From Phocaeicola salanitronis DSM 18170 (GTDB lineage: Bacteria; Bacteroidota; Bacteroidia; Bacteroidales; Bacteroidaceae), in the NCBI RefSeq assembly GCF_000190575.1, contig NC_015164.1:1240001-1304000 (forward strand): 64,000 bases of DNA, written 5' to 3'. Of this stretch, positions 44,678 to 51,928 are shown piece after piece. The stretch's first letter is position 1, and the number at the start of each line of letters is the position of its first letter. The position numbers were made by a program, and so were the translations under genes. The notes under the pieces are model-generated. The model saw nothing but the letters and a program-made list of their open reading frames with translations, searched no databases and was not told the DNA's origin.

Positions 44678-44852
44678 CATTCTTATTTCTTGTCGCAAAT
44701 GTTGGCGTTTGACCCGGGACCGCGCAAGGCTTGGCGGGAAAAAATACCGCAGCGGAGCGAGGATGATTTTTTCCCAGCCAACCAGCCCCATGGGGGCCGC
44801 CTTGCCCGGTCAGTCGGGCAAACGACTATATTTGCCGCAAGAAATGAGGATG
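44678..44852. promoter_or_regulatory. Quasi-palindromic promoter element, copy 1 (Frpo-like candidate)
   Basis: The arms pair over about 70 bp each side around a 51-bp core (44731-44781, TTGGCGGGAAAAAA ... TTTTTTCCCAGCCAA). The right arm holds an intact TATATTTG box (44827-44834); its left-arm equivalent reads AACATTTG on the minus strand, one mismatch from consensus. Beyond the left arm, the minus-strand leader carries a TGCCTGC/GCAGGCA hairpin (44664-44679). The right arm overlaps the last codons of the 44826 gene. If the plus strand becomes single-stranded, the hairpin brings the good box opposite the template for the 44638 gene. Confidence 0.65.
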
Positions 44853-45383
44853 ACATTCTATCTTCTGTTTTTTGTGCCTGGCATTTCCTGCAAAAATCTC
44901 AAAATGAAGGATGCCTGTTATGTAAAACTCTTCCAGACCGGGAAAAGCGAGTGGCTTGAGGCCTTCCAGTCCGTTGCAATAGAAAAAGAAGCTGTCGTCC
45001 GTGTCCGGATCCGCCGTTTCCGAAAGCCGGATATTGACTTCCGGATAGCTGCCGCCGTCATTCCAGGCAATGGAACAGACGGCATAATCCGGTTTGCAGC
45101 CGTTATTCCGGACAAACCTCCTGAAACCGTTCTCCATGTCCTTTTGGACCAGGCCCCGGCTTTCACTCGACGGCGGGTCAATGACGGACAGTTCTTCCGC
45201 ATAAACTTCCGCTTCACTCATGCCGTTCCCTATCAGCAGTACCCGGGAGTCAAAGCCCGGAATTTCCGCTTCCGTTATTCCTGCATTATATTCTTCATTC
45301 GTATCAAGCACCTCATAGACGCCTGATGTTTCTCCGGCAGGGTCGTTCCAGTACACTGCCTGTTTTTCCTTGAATTTTCTCAT
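44826..45383 (-). CDS. Unidentified accessory protein
   Basis: A 185-aa acidic soluble protein (MRKFKEKQAVYWNDPAGETS). The first 70 residues look like a small SH3-like or DUF module (VYWNDPAGETSGVYEVLDT), the rest (YAVCSIAWNDGGSYPEVNI) a separate alpha/beta domain. The last residues (HFLRQI) and stop codon are encoded by the right arm of quasi-palindrome 1, so the element has probably replaced the original end. Function unknown. Confidence 0.6.
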   Translation of the reverse strand: MRKFKEKQAVYWNDPAGETSGVYEVLDTNEEYNAGITEAEIPGFDSRVLLIGNGMSEAEVYAEELSVIDPPSSESRGLVQKDMENGFRRFVRNNGCKPDYAVCSIAWNDGGSYPEVNIRLSETADPDTDDSFFFYCNGLEGLKPLAFPGLEEFYITGILHFEIFAGNARHKKQKIECHPHFLRQI

Positions 45384-45410
45384 CTTATATTTCCAATCAT
45401 TATTAGAATT

Positions 45411-45444
45411 ACGAAAGCCCCATCCGGCTGGACAGGGCTTTCGT
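45411..45444. terminator. Intergenic hairpin, probable terminator
   Basis: A perfect 10-bp stem (ACGAAAGCCC with GGGCTTTCGT) with a 14-nt loop lies 12 bp after the 45456 gene's stop, on the minus strand. The T run (TTTT) is on the plus-strand side, so it may act in either direction or only as a 3'-end hairpin. Confidence 0.5.
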
Positions 45445-45455
45445 TTTAATCACAC

Positions 45456-46349
45456 TCAGGTCATTATGCGTTCCGTATGTTCCGTTTCTCTCTTGACGCC
45501 CCGGAGGCGCTTCAAGAGGTGCAGGAAAATTTCACGGTCGTAAATACGGTACAGGAACCTTTTGCCTGTTTCCTTAATTTTTCCCGTGAAGGTGACGGAC
45601 TCCCTGTTTATCGGGTATTGGAAGAATGTCCCGGCTGACAGCAAGGTATAATCGTTCTTTTCCATATAATCCATGAACCGGTCCAGGTCATCGATGCCTT
45701 CCGTTCCTGCATAGTAAGTGAAATGATGCCTGCGCAGGCTTCGGAGGATACGGGCAACATCCTTGCGTGCCTCCTGAACGGATTCCGCCTCTCCGGATAC
45801 GGTCAGGTTGCAGATGAAGCGCTGGCAGCCCTTGTCTGTCACGAAGAAATAAGCGGTGCCCATTCTTCCGCCGTTCCCGTCCGTTCCGGAAACGGCGATG
45901 TTCCATTTGCGGATTACCGGCCTGCAGGTGACACGCCGGTAATGTTCGCCTATCTGACGCTGCAGTTCTTCGTAGGGCAGGTTGACAGGACGGATACCGG
46001 TAAAGCACCGGCCGGACACTTTGAAATAAAAGTCATGCAACTCCCAATAATAAGGCTCCGCTTCAAAGAAACTATTGCGGTTTTTACGGATGTTTGAATA
46101 AAACGACAGTTCCTCGTACCGTTCCGGGGAGATTTCTCTGAACAGTGTACAGAGAGATTCCATATAGATACGTCCTTTCTTGCGCAACTCTTTCACCCCG
46201 AAAGCACACAAGTACGGGTTGCGTTCCTTTTCACGCAATTCCATGAGGGTGTGTCCGGAACCGTCACAATGTACTCCGTCAGACATGACGGTCAGGACAT
46301 CTCCCCGGAAATACCGGGAATCTGCCACATATTTTTTGCTACTGCCCAT
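45456..46349 (-). CDS. Unidentified accessory protein (297 aa)
   Basis: A soluble protein starting MGSSKKYVADSRYFRGDVLT, Phe/Tyr- and Arg-rich, with segments YYWELHDFYFKVSGR, RKWNIAVSGTDGNGGRMGTA and HHFTYYAGTEGIDDLDRFMD. No motif known to me. It lies 3 bp after the 46353 gene and before a terminator-like hairpin, so it closes that transcription unit. Similar proteins recur in Bacteroides ICE accessory arrays, from memory only. Confidence 0.6.
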   Translation of the reverse strand: MGSSKKYVADSRYFRGDVLTVMSDGVHCDGSGHTLMELREKERNPYLCAFGVKELRKKGRIYMESLCTLFREISPERYEELSFYSNIRKNRNSFFEAEPYYWELHDFYFKVSGRCFTGIRPVNLPYEELQRQIGEHYRRVTCRPVIRKWNIAVSGTDGNGGRMGTAYFFVTDKGCQRFICNLTVSGEAESVQEARKDVARILRSLRRHHFTYYAGTEGIDDLDRFMDYMEKNDYTLLSAGTFFQYPINRESVTFTGKIKETGKRFLYRIYDREIFLHLLKRLRGVKRETEHTERIMT

Positions 46350-46352
46350 ATT

Positions 46353-47510
46353 TTATACGTCTTGAAGGTTCAACATCCTTTTTGCCGCCCGCACTGCATT
46401 CATGGTCAGCTGCCGTTGCCACGCCTTGTTCTTGGGGGACCAGCGGAAGCCGTTCGACTTCAGCTCCCTGCGTCTGGCATCGTCGGGGATGCCGTCGAAA
46501 AGGATCTGTAACCGGTCGGCCTGTCGGTTCCACACCAGCCTGCCTCCTTCAAAAAGGATTTCACTGTTTTCCTCCTGCCTGGAAGCCTGCATTTTCTCCC
46601 GTACGCGGACCGCCATTTCGGGGAACTGGAAGAAACGGTTGCGCGGGGTAATGACCGGTTTCTTCACGCCTGCGTTACAGATACGGATAAAATCGACGGC
46701 TTTCTGTACGGTTTCCACTTCACCCCGGTTGACGTAGGTCATTACCTTGTTCAGGATGCTGCTAACAAAAAGCGCCCGGTTATACCCACGGATTTTCCCG
46801 GTATCCAGTTCGTGAATGGTCCGGACACTGTCTGCGATGTCTCTTTTCAGGCTTTTCCAGGCGGCTTCCAGTTTCTCCTCTTCCGGACGGGCTTCCTCCT
46901 GCATCCGCTTCATGGCGGCAAGGAAGCGTTCCCGCCAGTTTTCAAACTCCTCCTGCCTGTTCTGGCAGGCCTGCTCCGCCTTTTCCTGTTTCCGGCGGTC
47001 GAAGCCTGCCGGTCCGGTCACAGCCGGGCTCGCACACCGTGACAGGCTGCCGAACAAACCGGCAAGGCGCTTCCGGTAGCCTTCCTTATACTGTTCCCGC
47101 TTTTCTTCGGGAATGGAAGTCAGGTCGGCACACAACTGCTCCTCATGGCGGCAGATGTCTGTCTGGGCACGCTCTTCCGGGTCAAACGAATTCCACCGGT
47201 AGGCGCTGCATGCACTGCCATACAGGTCTTCCAGATAGCCGGGATATCTGCATCCGGTAATTTCCCAGTCCTTGAAATCTGACGGGCGGATTTCCCGTTC
47301 TGTCCCGTCTGCCGCCTCTATGGTATGCACATACGAATGCATGCCCATACAGCGTTTCCGGAAATGAAAAAGGACGGGAGCTTCGTCCGTCCCCGTCCTT
47401 CTGATGCTTTTCGCACGATAGGCATTGCTCTCCGTGAGCATGACAGCCTGTTCTTTCGGAAAGCCCGCTACTTGTCCTTCACGGGGTTTCGGTGTCGTTG
47501 TTGTCATCAT
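46353..47510 (-). CDS. Coiled-coil accessory protein with DUF3560-like C-terminus
   Basis: A 385-aa protein. The N-terminal third (DEAPVLFHFRKRCMGMHSYV, then EREIRPSDFKDWEITGCRYP) is alpha/beta. The middle (about 180-260) is a charged coiled coil (EEFENWRERFLAAMKRMQEE). The end holds the motif LQILFDGIPDDARRRELKSN followed by GFRWSPKNKAWQRQLT, common to DUF3560-type ICE and plasmid proteins. Function unknown, perhaps DNA-associated. It shares a transcription unit with the 45456 gene. Confidence 0.65.
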   Translation of the reverse strand: MMTTTTPKPREGQVAGFPKEQAVMLTESNAYRAKSIRRTGTDEAPVLFHFRKRCMGMHSYVHTIEAADGTEREIRPSDFKDWEITGCRYPGYLEDLYGSACSAYRWNSFDPEERAQTDICRHEEQLCADLTSIPEEKREQYKEGYRKRLAGLFGSLSRCASPAVTGPAGFDRRKQEKAEQACQNRQEEFENWRERFLAAMKRMQEEARPEEEKLEAAWKSLKRDIADSVRTIHELDTGKIRGYNRALFVSSILNKVMTYVNRGEVETVQKAVDFIRICNAGVKKPVITPRNRFFQFPEMAVRVREKMQASRQEENSEILFEGGRLVWNRQADRLQILFDGIPDDARRRELKSNGFRWSPKNKAWQRQLTMNAVRAAKRMLNLQDV

Positions 47511-47574
47511 TGTTCTGTTGGTTTAGTTAAACATAAGTCCTGTCGGGCTTTTTATCTTATCGTTTTCATATCGG

Positions 47575-47832
47575 TCATAACCTGTTGATAAGCCTGTATA
47601 TTTCCTCGTCGCTCAACGAATGGAACAGTTCTTCATCCAGGAAATAGAAAAAACCTTCCAGTATGTCTATCGCTTCCATAAGGAGAAGGCTGTCACGTCT
47701 CAGCACAGACTCAAACTGTTTTGTGGATACATGCCATCCGTCCACTTCCCGGACCGGATACCTGACTCCGAAATAGCACAGGTAGTTTCTGTCCGTTTTC
47801 TCTTGATTCTTTTCAGCTTCCATATTTTTCAT
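47575..47832 (-). CDS. Small accessory protein, paralogue A, downstream of quasi-palindrome 2
   Basis: An 85-aa acidic protein with the core YLCYFGVRYPVREVDGWHVS and LLLMEAIDILEGFFYFLDEE. It is a clear paralogue of the 50965 product (YYFGIAYPVREVDGYKVSTE, LLMEAAGMLEEFACFLSDED). Both genes lie just downstream of a copy of the same quasi-palindrome, so promoter and gene seem to have been duplicated together. Function unknown; small acidic proteins entering early are often anti-defence DNA mimics, but nothing here proves it. Confidence 0.65.
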   Translation of the reverse strand: MKNMEAEKNQEKTDRNYLCYFGVRYPVREVDGWHVSTKQFESVLRRDSLLLMEAIDILEGFFYFLDEELFHSLSDEEIYRLINRL

Positions 47833-47862
47833 TTTTTTGATACGGCCGGCTCCCGGAGCCGG

Positions 47863-48021
47863 TATTTCTGTTTCTTATATGCGAGGTAGTCCCGTGCCGG
47901 GATTGTGCAAGGTTTGGCGGGAAAAAATACCGCAGCGGAGCGAGGATGATTTTTTCCCAGCCAATCTGACCTTGCTCAATCCAAAGGCACGGGGCTATCT
48001 TTGCTATAAGAAAGAGAAATA
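47863..48021. promoter_or_regulatory. Quasi-palindromic promoter element, copy 2 (Frpo-like candidate)
   Basis: The 51-bp core (47914-47964) is identical to that of copy 1. The arms match almost continuously outwards: left TATTTCTGTTTCTTATA pairs with the complement of TATAAGAAAGAGAAATA on the right. The intact box on the right arm is TATCTTTG (47996-48003), with TTG 21 bp upstream; on the minus strand the left arm has only TACCTCGC, with two mismatches at the box. A leader hairpin CCGGCTC/GAGCCGG (47846-47862) precedes the 47832 start codon. Confidence 0.65.
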
Positions 48022-48040
48022 TAAATAGAATGTCAGGGGT

Positions 48041-48298
48041 TCATGTCCGCATATTTCGGAGTGATTTGCCGTCATACAGGCTGACGGCCCGTTCTACTAA
48101 AGGCTCCCGGTATGTGTCCGACAACTCCGCATAGAAGCGTTCAGCCGCGCCGAATACGCCTTTGTCAGACAACAGGCACCATTTTTCCCAAAAATGACGG
48201 GACATGTTTCCGTACACGATTCTGCACTCTTCCTGGCTCCAGGCATTCCACATATAGTAGAAGAAACTGGAAACTGCACTTTCTGCTTGAAAATTCAT
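48041..48298 (-). CDS. Small helical accessory protein
   Basis: An 85-aa protein (MNFQAESAVSSFFYYMWNAW) with Trp- and Tyr-rich helices and the core IVYGNMSRHFWEKWCLLSDK. It resembles the 44357 product (FGKVYGQHYYEKWTLYF). Its stop lies 20 bp right of quasi-palindrome 2. Function unknown. Confidence 0.55.
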   Translation of the reverse strand: MNFQAESAVSSFFYYMWNAWSQEECRIVYGNMSRHFWEKWCLLSDKGVFGAAERFYAELSDTYREPLVERAVSLYDGKSLRNMRT

Positions 48299-48331
48299 AA
48301 TTCTTCTATTTGAGGTTATATATAGTTCACT

Positions 48332-48634
48332 TCAGAAAAGTTCTTTCTTCCTGTCATATGTCCAGCGGAAAAAGCGGTCTCCCTCAGCCCATTGCATGGC
48401 CCGTATGTACAGATAGAACGCTTCTTCCACTGTCAGTCCGTCCGCCGGTACGGATGCCAGCATTTCACCCATACATACTTCACTGTCACCATAACCGGAT
48501 TTTATTTCCTCCAGTTTCTTATCGCAAAGGGTACTTTGCAGAGGGCTGTTGCCGGAACAATACAATTCTTCTTCAAAATAGCACTGTCTGCTTTCGGACA
48601 TTCCTGTCCGTCTTGGCTCTGTTTTATTTTCCAT
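48332..48634 (-). CDS. Small acidic accessory protein
   Basis: A 100-aa soluble protein (MENKTEPRRTGMSESRQCYF). The C-terminal half contains VEEAFYLYIRAMQWAEGDRF, a probable helix. No recognised family. It lies between genes of the same direction at operon-like spacing (33 bp before, 41 bp after). Confidence 0.55.
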   Translation of the reverse strand: MENKTEPRRTGMSESRQCYFEEELYCSGNSPLQSTLCDKKLEEIKSGYGDSEVCMGEMLASVPADGLTVEEAFYLYIRAMQWAEGDRFFRWTYDRKKELF

Positions 48635-48675
48635 TTTATCCGCTTTTGAGAATTATACAATGATTGTCAAATTGG

Positions 48676-49599
48676 TCAAGAGACAATCCTCAATGTTTCA
48701 CCGAAGAAGGAGTCACATGCTCCATATACATGTTGAATGGAACATTCGGTCTCTGACTTTTCGTTGTCAAGTCTGAAGCGGAAACCGTAACGGTCTTTTG
48801 GTTTCAGTTCCAACTTTACATCCTGTTGCAATTCCATTCCGAACAGGCTGCCGCCACCGTATATGGAACTGAATATGCCGCAATAGTTACCTTTGGGAAT
48901 AATGACTTCCTTGAATGAGAATCCGATGTCATATAGGTCTTTTAGACTTACTTTCCCGATATAGGTCAGCAAGTTCGCACCGCAACAGGAATTGATAAGT
49001 TCCTGATAGAAATGTTCGTAGGTCACCTGTTCCTTACCGTCACGGCTTTTCCTGTTCGGAAAGCAGCCATGTACCGTGTAGCCCTTTTCCACAAGCATCT
49101 TCTTTACCCTGGCAGGATTGAGCCTCAAGGCGTCCACCATGTCACCGAAATAGGACTCCTCGTAACGGTACCCTCCTTGTGATTCCCACCAGTTGGAATT
49201 GATGCAGTCATAATCGGAAAGCATCTCCACCCGGACCGGAATGTCATCCGTATGTTTGATCAGCTCCATCAAAACGTCTGAATCATCACGGGCATAAATC
49301 TCGCCCCGTATCTCATCATCGTGTTCCTCAAAGAAAGATTCCACTTCCTCCTCATCGGAATCATGGAAAAGGACGCATCTTTCCTTGAGCTTTTCCATAA
49401 TCTCTTTGGCCGCCTCCCATTCGGAATCTCCGCACCATTCTTCCGCCTTTTCCCAAAGAGGTTCCGGACTTCTCTTATCCAGGCATTCCTGGAGCAGGTC
49501 GCGGTTGCCGTCAAGATTGTCCCGGTAATCCGTCCATACCAGCGTATAGGATTCTTCCATCAGTGATTTCACCAATTCCATTGTCAGTTTTTTCTTCAT
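48676..49599 (-). CDS. Unidentified accessory protein (307 aa)
   Basis: Start chosen at ATG 49599 (MKKKLTMELVKSLMEESYTL); longer frames run through a terminator and are rejected. The first half is highly acidic (HDSDEEEVESFFEEHDDEIR), the second half alpha/beta with NSCCGANLLTYIGKVSLKDL and CGIFSSIYGGGSLFGMELQQ. No motif known to me. The strong acidity of the first half could indicate DNA mimicry. Confidence 0.6.
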   Translation of the reverse strand: MKKKLTMELVKSLMEESYTLVWTDYRDNLDGNRDLLQECLDKRSPEPLWEKAEEWCGDSEWEAAKEIMEKLKERCVLFHDSDEEEVESFFEEHDDEIRGEIYARDDSDVLMELIKHTDDIPVRVEMLSDYDCINSNWWESQGGYRYEESYFGDMVDALRLNPARVKKMLVEKGYTVHGCFPNRKSRDGKEQVTYEHFYQELINSCCGANLLTYIGKVSLKDLYDIGFSFKEVIIPKGNYCGIFSSIYGGGSLFGMELQQDVKLELKPKDRYGFRFRLDNEKSETECSIQHVYGACDSFFGETLRIVS

Positions 49600-49664
49600 C
49601 AGAGTTACCTGTGTACGGCAGGATTTGATTTCCCGTACATGATGTGTATGAAAGTGCATAAATG

Positions 49665-49690
49665 AAAAAAGGCGGCCTTGCGGTCGCCCT
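49665..49690 (-). terminator. Rho-independent terminator
   Basis: On the minus strand GGGCGACC-GCAA-GGCCGCC (one mismatch) is followed by six T. It begins 5 bp after the stop of the 49695 gene and separates it from the 49599 gene. Confidence 0.7.
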
Positions 49691-49694
49691 TCCG

Positions 49695-50075
49695 TTATTT
49701 TTCTTCTAGCCTTATTTTGACAAGCTGCCTGAAACGTGCGGCTATTTCCCCGCATTTGCTCCAGGCAAGTTCCTTATACTTGCGGCGAATGGCGCAATAT
49801 TCCAGCCAGGATTTGCCCCTGAGTTCATCCCGGTAGGAATCCATGCGCAGTTCGGGGTATTCCCGGAACAGCGTTTCAAATTCCTTGTGCCATTTGCGTG
49901 TCTGCCACGAGCCTTCCGCCACCAGGGTAATGAAGCGGAACAGCTGTTCGTCTGTCCTTACATCCAACGCACGGAAGTGGTCAATCCTTGGCCATACATT
50001 ATTGGAATGCTGCCACGTTTCTATTTGGTGGGTATGGGCGTTATAAACCATTTGGGTAATTATCTGATAACTCAT
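49695..50075 (-). CDS. Small basic accessory protein
   Basis: A 126-aa protein (MSYQIITQMVYNAHTHQIET) with a basic, helical C-terminal half (SWLEYCAIRRKYKELAWSKC). It might bind nucleic acid. No family recognised. It is followed by a terminator, so it closes the unit that begins at 51222. Confidence 0.6.
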   Translation of the reverse strand: MSYQIITQMVYNAHTHQIETWQHSNNVWPRIDHFRALDVRTDEQLFRFITLVAEGSWQTRKWHKEFETLFREYPELRMDSYRDELRGKSWLEYCAIRRKYKELAWSKCGEIAARFRQLVKIRLEEK

Positions 50076-50098
50076 ATTTGCCTGTTTTAATTATATTG

Positions 50099-50953
50099 TC
50101 ATTCCTGCAAATCTTCATAGTAAGGGACATTAAAATGCGCCGCCGCTTCGTCCATCTCCTCCAAACGGATTGGTTCCATATCCGGTGTTTCACCGGCATT
50201 GCCGTTTATCCGTCCGTTAATCTTCCGGTGCATACGGCGGACTATCTTGCGCATTGCCTCATCATCCGTATCCTTTGTACAGAACGGGCAGGAAAGGTTT
50301 TCAAGGTCGTAACGGGTCAGGACGGTAGTGCCATAGCGGAAAGGCTTTTTGTAAAAGGCATCGTCCGTGTCAGCCGGCTGGGGCTCGGGCGCGGGATCGA
50401 GGCTGTGGCTGAAAACAATGTAATTGGCGCCGCCCCGTTGGGTCTGGTTGTTTTCCCGGAAGAAGTCCAGGTCCCATTGCGTCAGCCGGAAGCGCTTGCG
50501 GTTGCCTGTCAGGTAATCCGTCACGGCTTCCTTGGAGGAAAAGGGCGCGACCAGTTCCATGCTGGCCGTGCTGAGCCAGGCATCGCAACGGTAGAGTAGC
50601 CAGACTTCCTTTTCTTCTGAAGAGGACTTGCTTGCCCGTTTGCTAAATTCATAAATCGCGTTGTCCATGCTGCCGAATACGAAACGGACCTTGTCTATCA
50701 AAGGAAAGTCCGCTGAATGGATGCTAAAACGTCTTTCGACAAAACTGCGGAAAGTGCCGTTGTTCAAATATTCCTGCGCCTCCTTGTCTTCGGGAGCCAA
50801 CACGATATCAACACCGATGAAGTCATTTTCGGAGAGTACGTGTCTTGTTAAATTATATTCCTCCTCCACTTCATATACGGCAAGTGTGGGATTTTCCGCT
50901 TCCACCGTCACTACACGTCGGAGCAGTTCTTCAATGGCGATTTTATATTCCAT
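50099..50953 (-). CDS. DpnD/PcfM-like protein with C-terminal extension
   Basis: The first ~55 residues (MEYKIAIEELLRRVVTVEAE, YEVEEEYNLTRHVLSENDFI) follow the DpnD/PcfM pattern, a small module found on conjugative plasmids and in restriction loci. The remaining 230 residues are unidentified, with an FCTKD Cys pair near CPFC and a Pro/Asp linker. It lies 11 bp after the 50965 gene in the same unit. Confidence 0.6.
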   Translation of the reverse strand: MEYKIAIEELLRRVVTVEAENPTLAVYEVEEEYNLTRHVLSENDFIGVDIVLAPEDKEAQEYLNNGTFRSFVERRFSIHSADFPLIDKVRFVFGSMDNAIYEFSKRASKSSSEEKEVWLLYRCDAWLSTASMELVAPFSSKEAVTDYLTGNRKRFRLTQWDLDFFRENNQTQRGGANYIVFSHSLDPAPEPQPADTDDAFYKKPFRYGTTVLTRYDLENLSCPFCTKDTDDEAMRKIVRRMHRKINGRINGNAGETPDMEPIRLEEMDEAAAHFNVPYYEDLQE

Positions 50954-50964
50954 ATTACTTTGTT

Positions 50965-51222
50965 TTATGAATGGATGATTTCAAGTATTTCTTTATCACT
51001 CAGTGCGTGAATGTCCTCATCGCTCAGGAAACAGGCGAATTCTTCCAGCATTCCGGCCGCTTCCATCAGCAAAGAACCGTCAAATTCCAGTCTGGCTTCC
51101 AGCCGTTCCGTGGAAACCTTATATCCGTCCACTTCACGCACAGGATATGCTATTCCGAAATAATATACGCTGCCTGTAGGATACTTGCCGTTAATTCTCG
51201 TTTGGTTTACTTCTGTTCTCAT
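50965..51222 (-). CDS. Small accessory protein, paralogue B, downstream of quasi-palindrome 3
   Basis: An 85-aa paralogue of the 47575 product, sharing YYFGIAYPVREVDGYKVST and SDEDIHALSDKEILEII. It is the first gene of the unit 51222-49695. Its start lies 48 bp from the left arm of quasi-palindrome 3, and the leader carries a GGCTC/GAGCC hairpin. Confidence 0.65.
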   Translation of the reverse strand: MRTEVNQTRINGKYPTGSVYYFGIAYPVREVDGYKVSTERLEARLEFDGSLLMEAAGMLEEFACFLSDEDIHALSDKEILEIIHS

Positions 51223-51269
51223 ATTTGCTATCTTTTATACAGTTAGACATGACCGGCTCTTGGAGCCAG

Positions 51270-51438
51270 TATTTCTGTTTCTTACGTGCAAGGTTGCTTC
51301 CTGCCGGGATTGTGCAAGGCTTGGCGGGAAAAAATACCGCAGCGAAGCGAGGATGATTTTTTCCCGGCCAACCCCAACGGGGCATGGCCTTGCTCAATCC
51401 AAAGGCAGGGGGCTAGATTTGCTGTAAGAAAGAGAAAT
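51270..51438. promoter_or_regulatory. Quasi-palindromic promoter element, copy 3 (Frpo-like candidate)
   Basis: The 51-bp core (51321-51371) differs from copies 1 and 2 at two positions, one of which (A to G in the right arm) improves pairing there. The right arm has TAGATTTG (51414-51421) with TTG 21 bp upstream; the minus-strand left-arm equivalent is degenerate (CAACCTTG). The leader hairpin of the 51222 gene is at 51253-51269. To the right, 51439-51928 is A+T-rich, holding at most one small doubtful frame. Confidence 0.62.
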
Positions 51439-51473
51439 GCAGGATTGATTTTGTAAATAATGTGAAGGATAGA

Positions 51474-51668
51474 ATGAAGGGATGTTTTGCAGAGCTGACT
51501 GCAATATACAGATTCAACAAAACAATAGCGACTACAACTATTTGGTTTATAGTGACAGTCGCTATTGTTGTATATAAAGGTTTTAATACCTGTAGTTTAC
51601 CAAATGCTTACCGGTATACTCTATTGGAAAAATATCTCGTTAGCATATACTTTTCAATGGATGACTAA
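51474..51668 (+). CDS. Doubtful small membrane protein
   Basis: A 64-aa frame (MKGCFAELTAIYRFNKTIAT) with one hydrophobic helix (IWFIVTVAIVVYKGF). It lies downstream of the plus-strand box of quasi-palindrome 3, in an otherwise empty 490-bp stretch. It could be a gene remnant; I do not recognise a family. The remainder of the gap to 51928 shows nothing. Confidence 0.25.
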   Translation: MKGCFAELTAIYRFNKTIATTTIWFIVTVAIVVYKGFNTCSLPNAYRYTLLEKYLVSIYFSMDD

Positions 51669-51928
51669 TTCGCAATAATTGGTGGCTAATTCTATAGTAT
51701 TTACAGAATGTCCCTCGTTAAGGACTTGCACCAGTTAGATGATACTGACAGGCAAACAAAAATATCCGTTTATGGATACTGCGAACAGCTGAATCTTCCT
51801 TGACATATTTTTTAGCGAACAGCAATTATATTGAATTCTCATTATCAATAATTTCTAAAGTCATTCATTTTTAAACATATCTCAACATTGTGGAGAGTTG
51901 CCTAAAACATGAACAAAATAGAACACAA

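Larger units (their letters stand above)
1..51900. mobile_element. T6SS-carrying CTnDOT-like ICE (partial, left end outside window)
   Basis: A T6SS locus, a complete Bacteroidales mob/tra module, orphan TssD effectors and a long array of accessory ICE genes are contiguous. Bacteroidales T6SS architectures GA1 and GA2 are known to reside on ICEs with this tra type, so one element is the simplest reading. No integrase or attachment site for it is visible, so neither end is fixed. The right limit is set arbitrarily at the start of the GAP1/GTPase operon, which could also belong to the ICE. Confidence 0.6.

Noticed and set aside
44678..51438. Quasi-palindromes as invertible (phase-variable) promoters
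   Set aside because: All three cores have the same orientation, and the promoter box lies in the arm rather than between repeats. Inversion would change little.
44678..51438. Quasi-palindromes as plain terminators
   Set aside because: The pairing extends over promoter boxes and 5' leader sequence, and the core is conserved in sequence, not only in structure.
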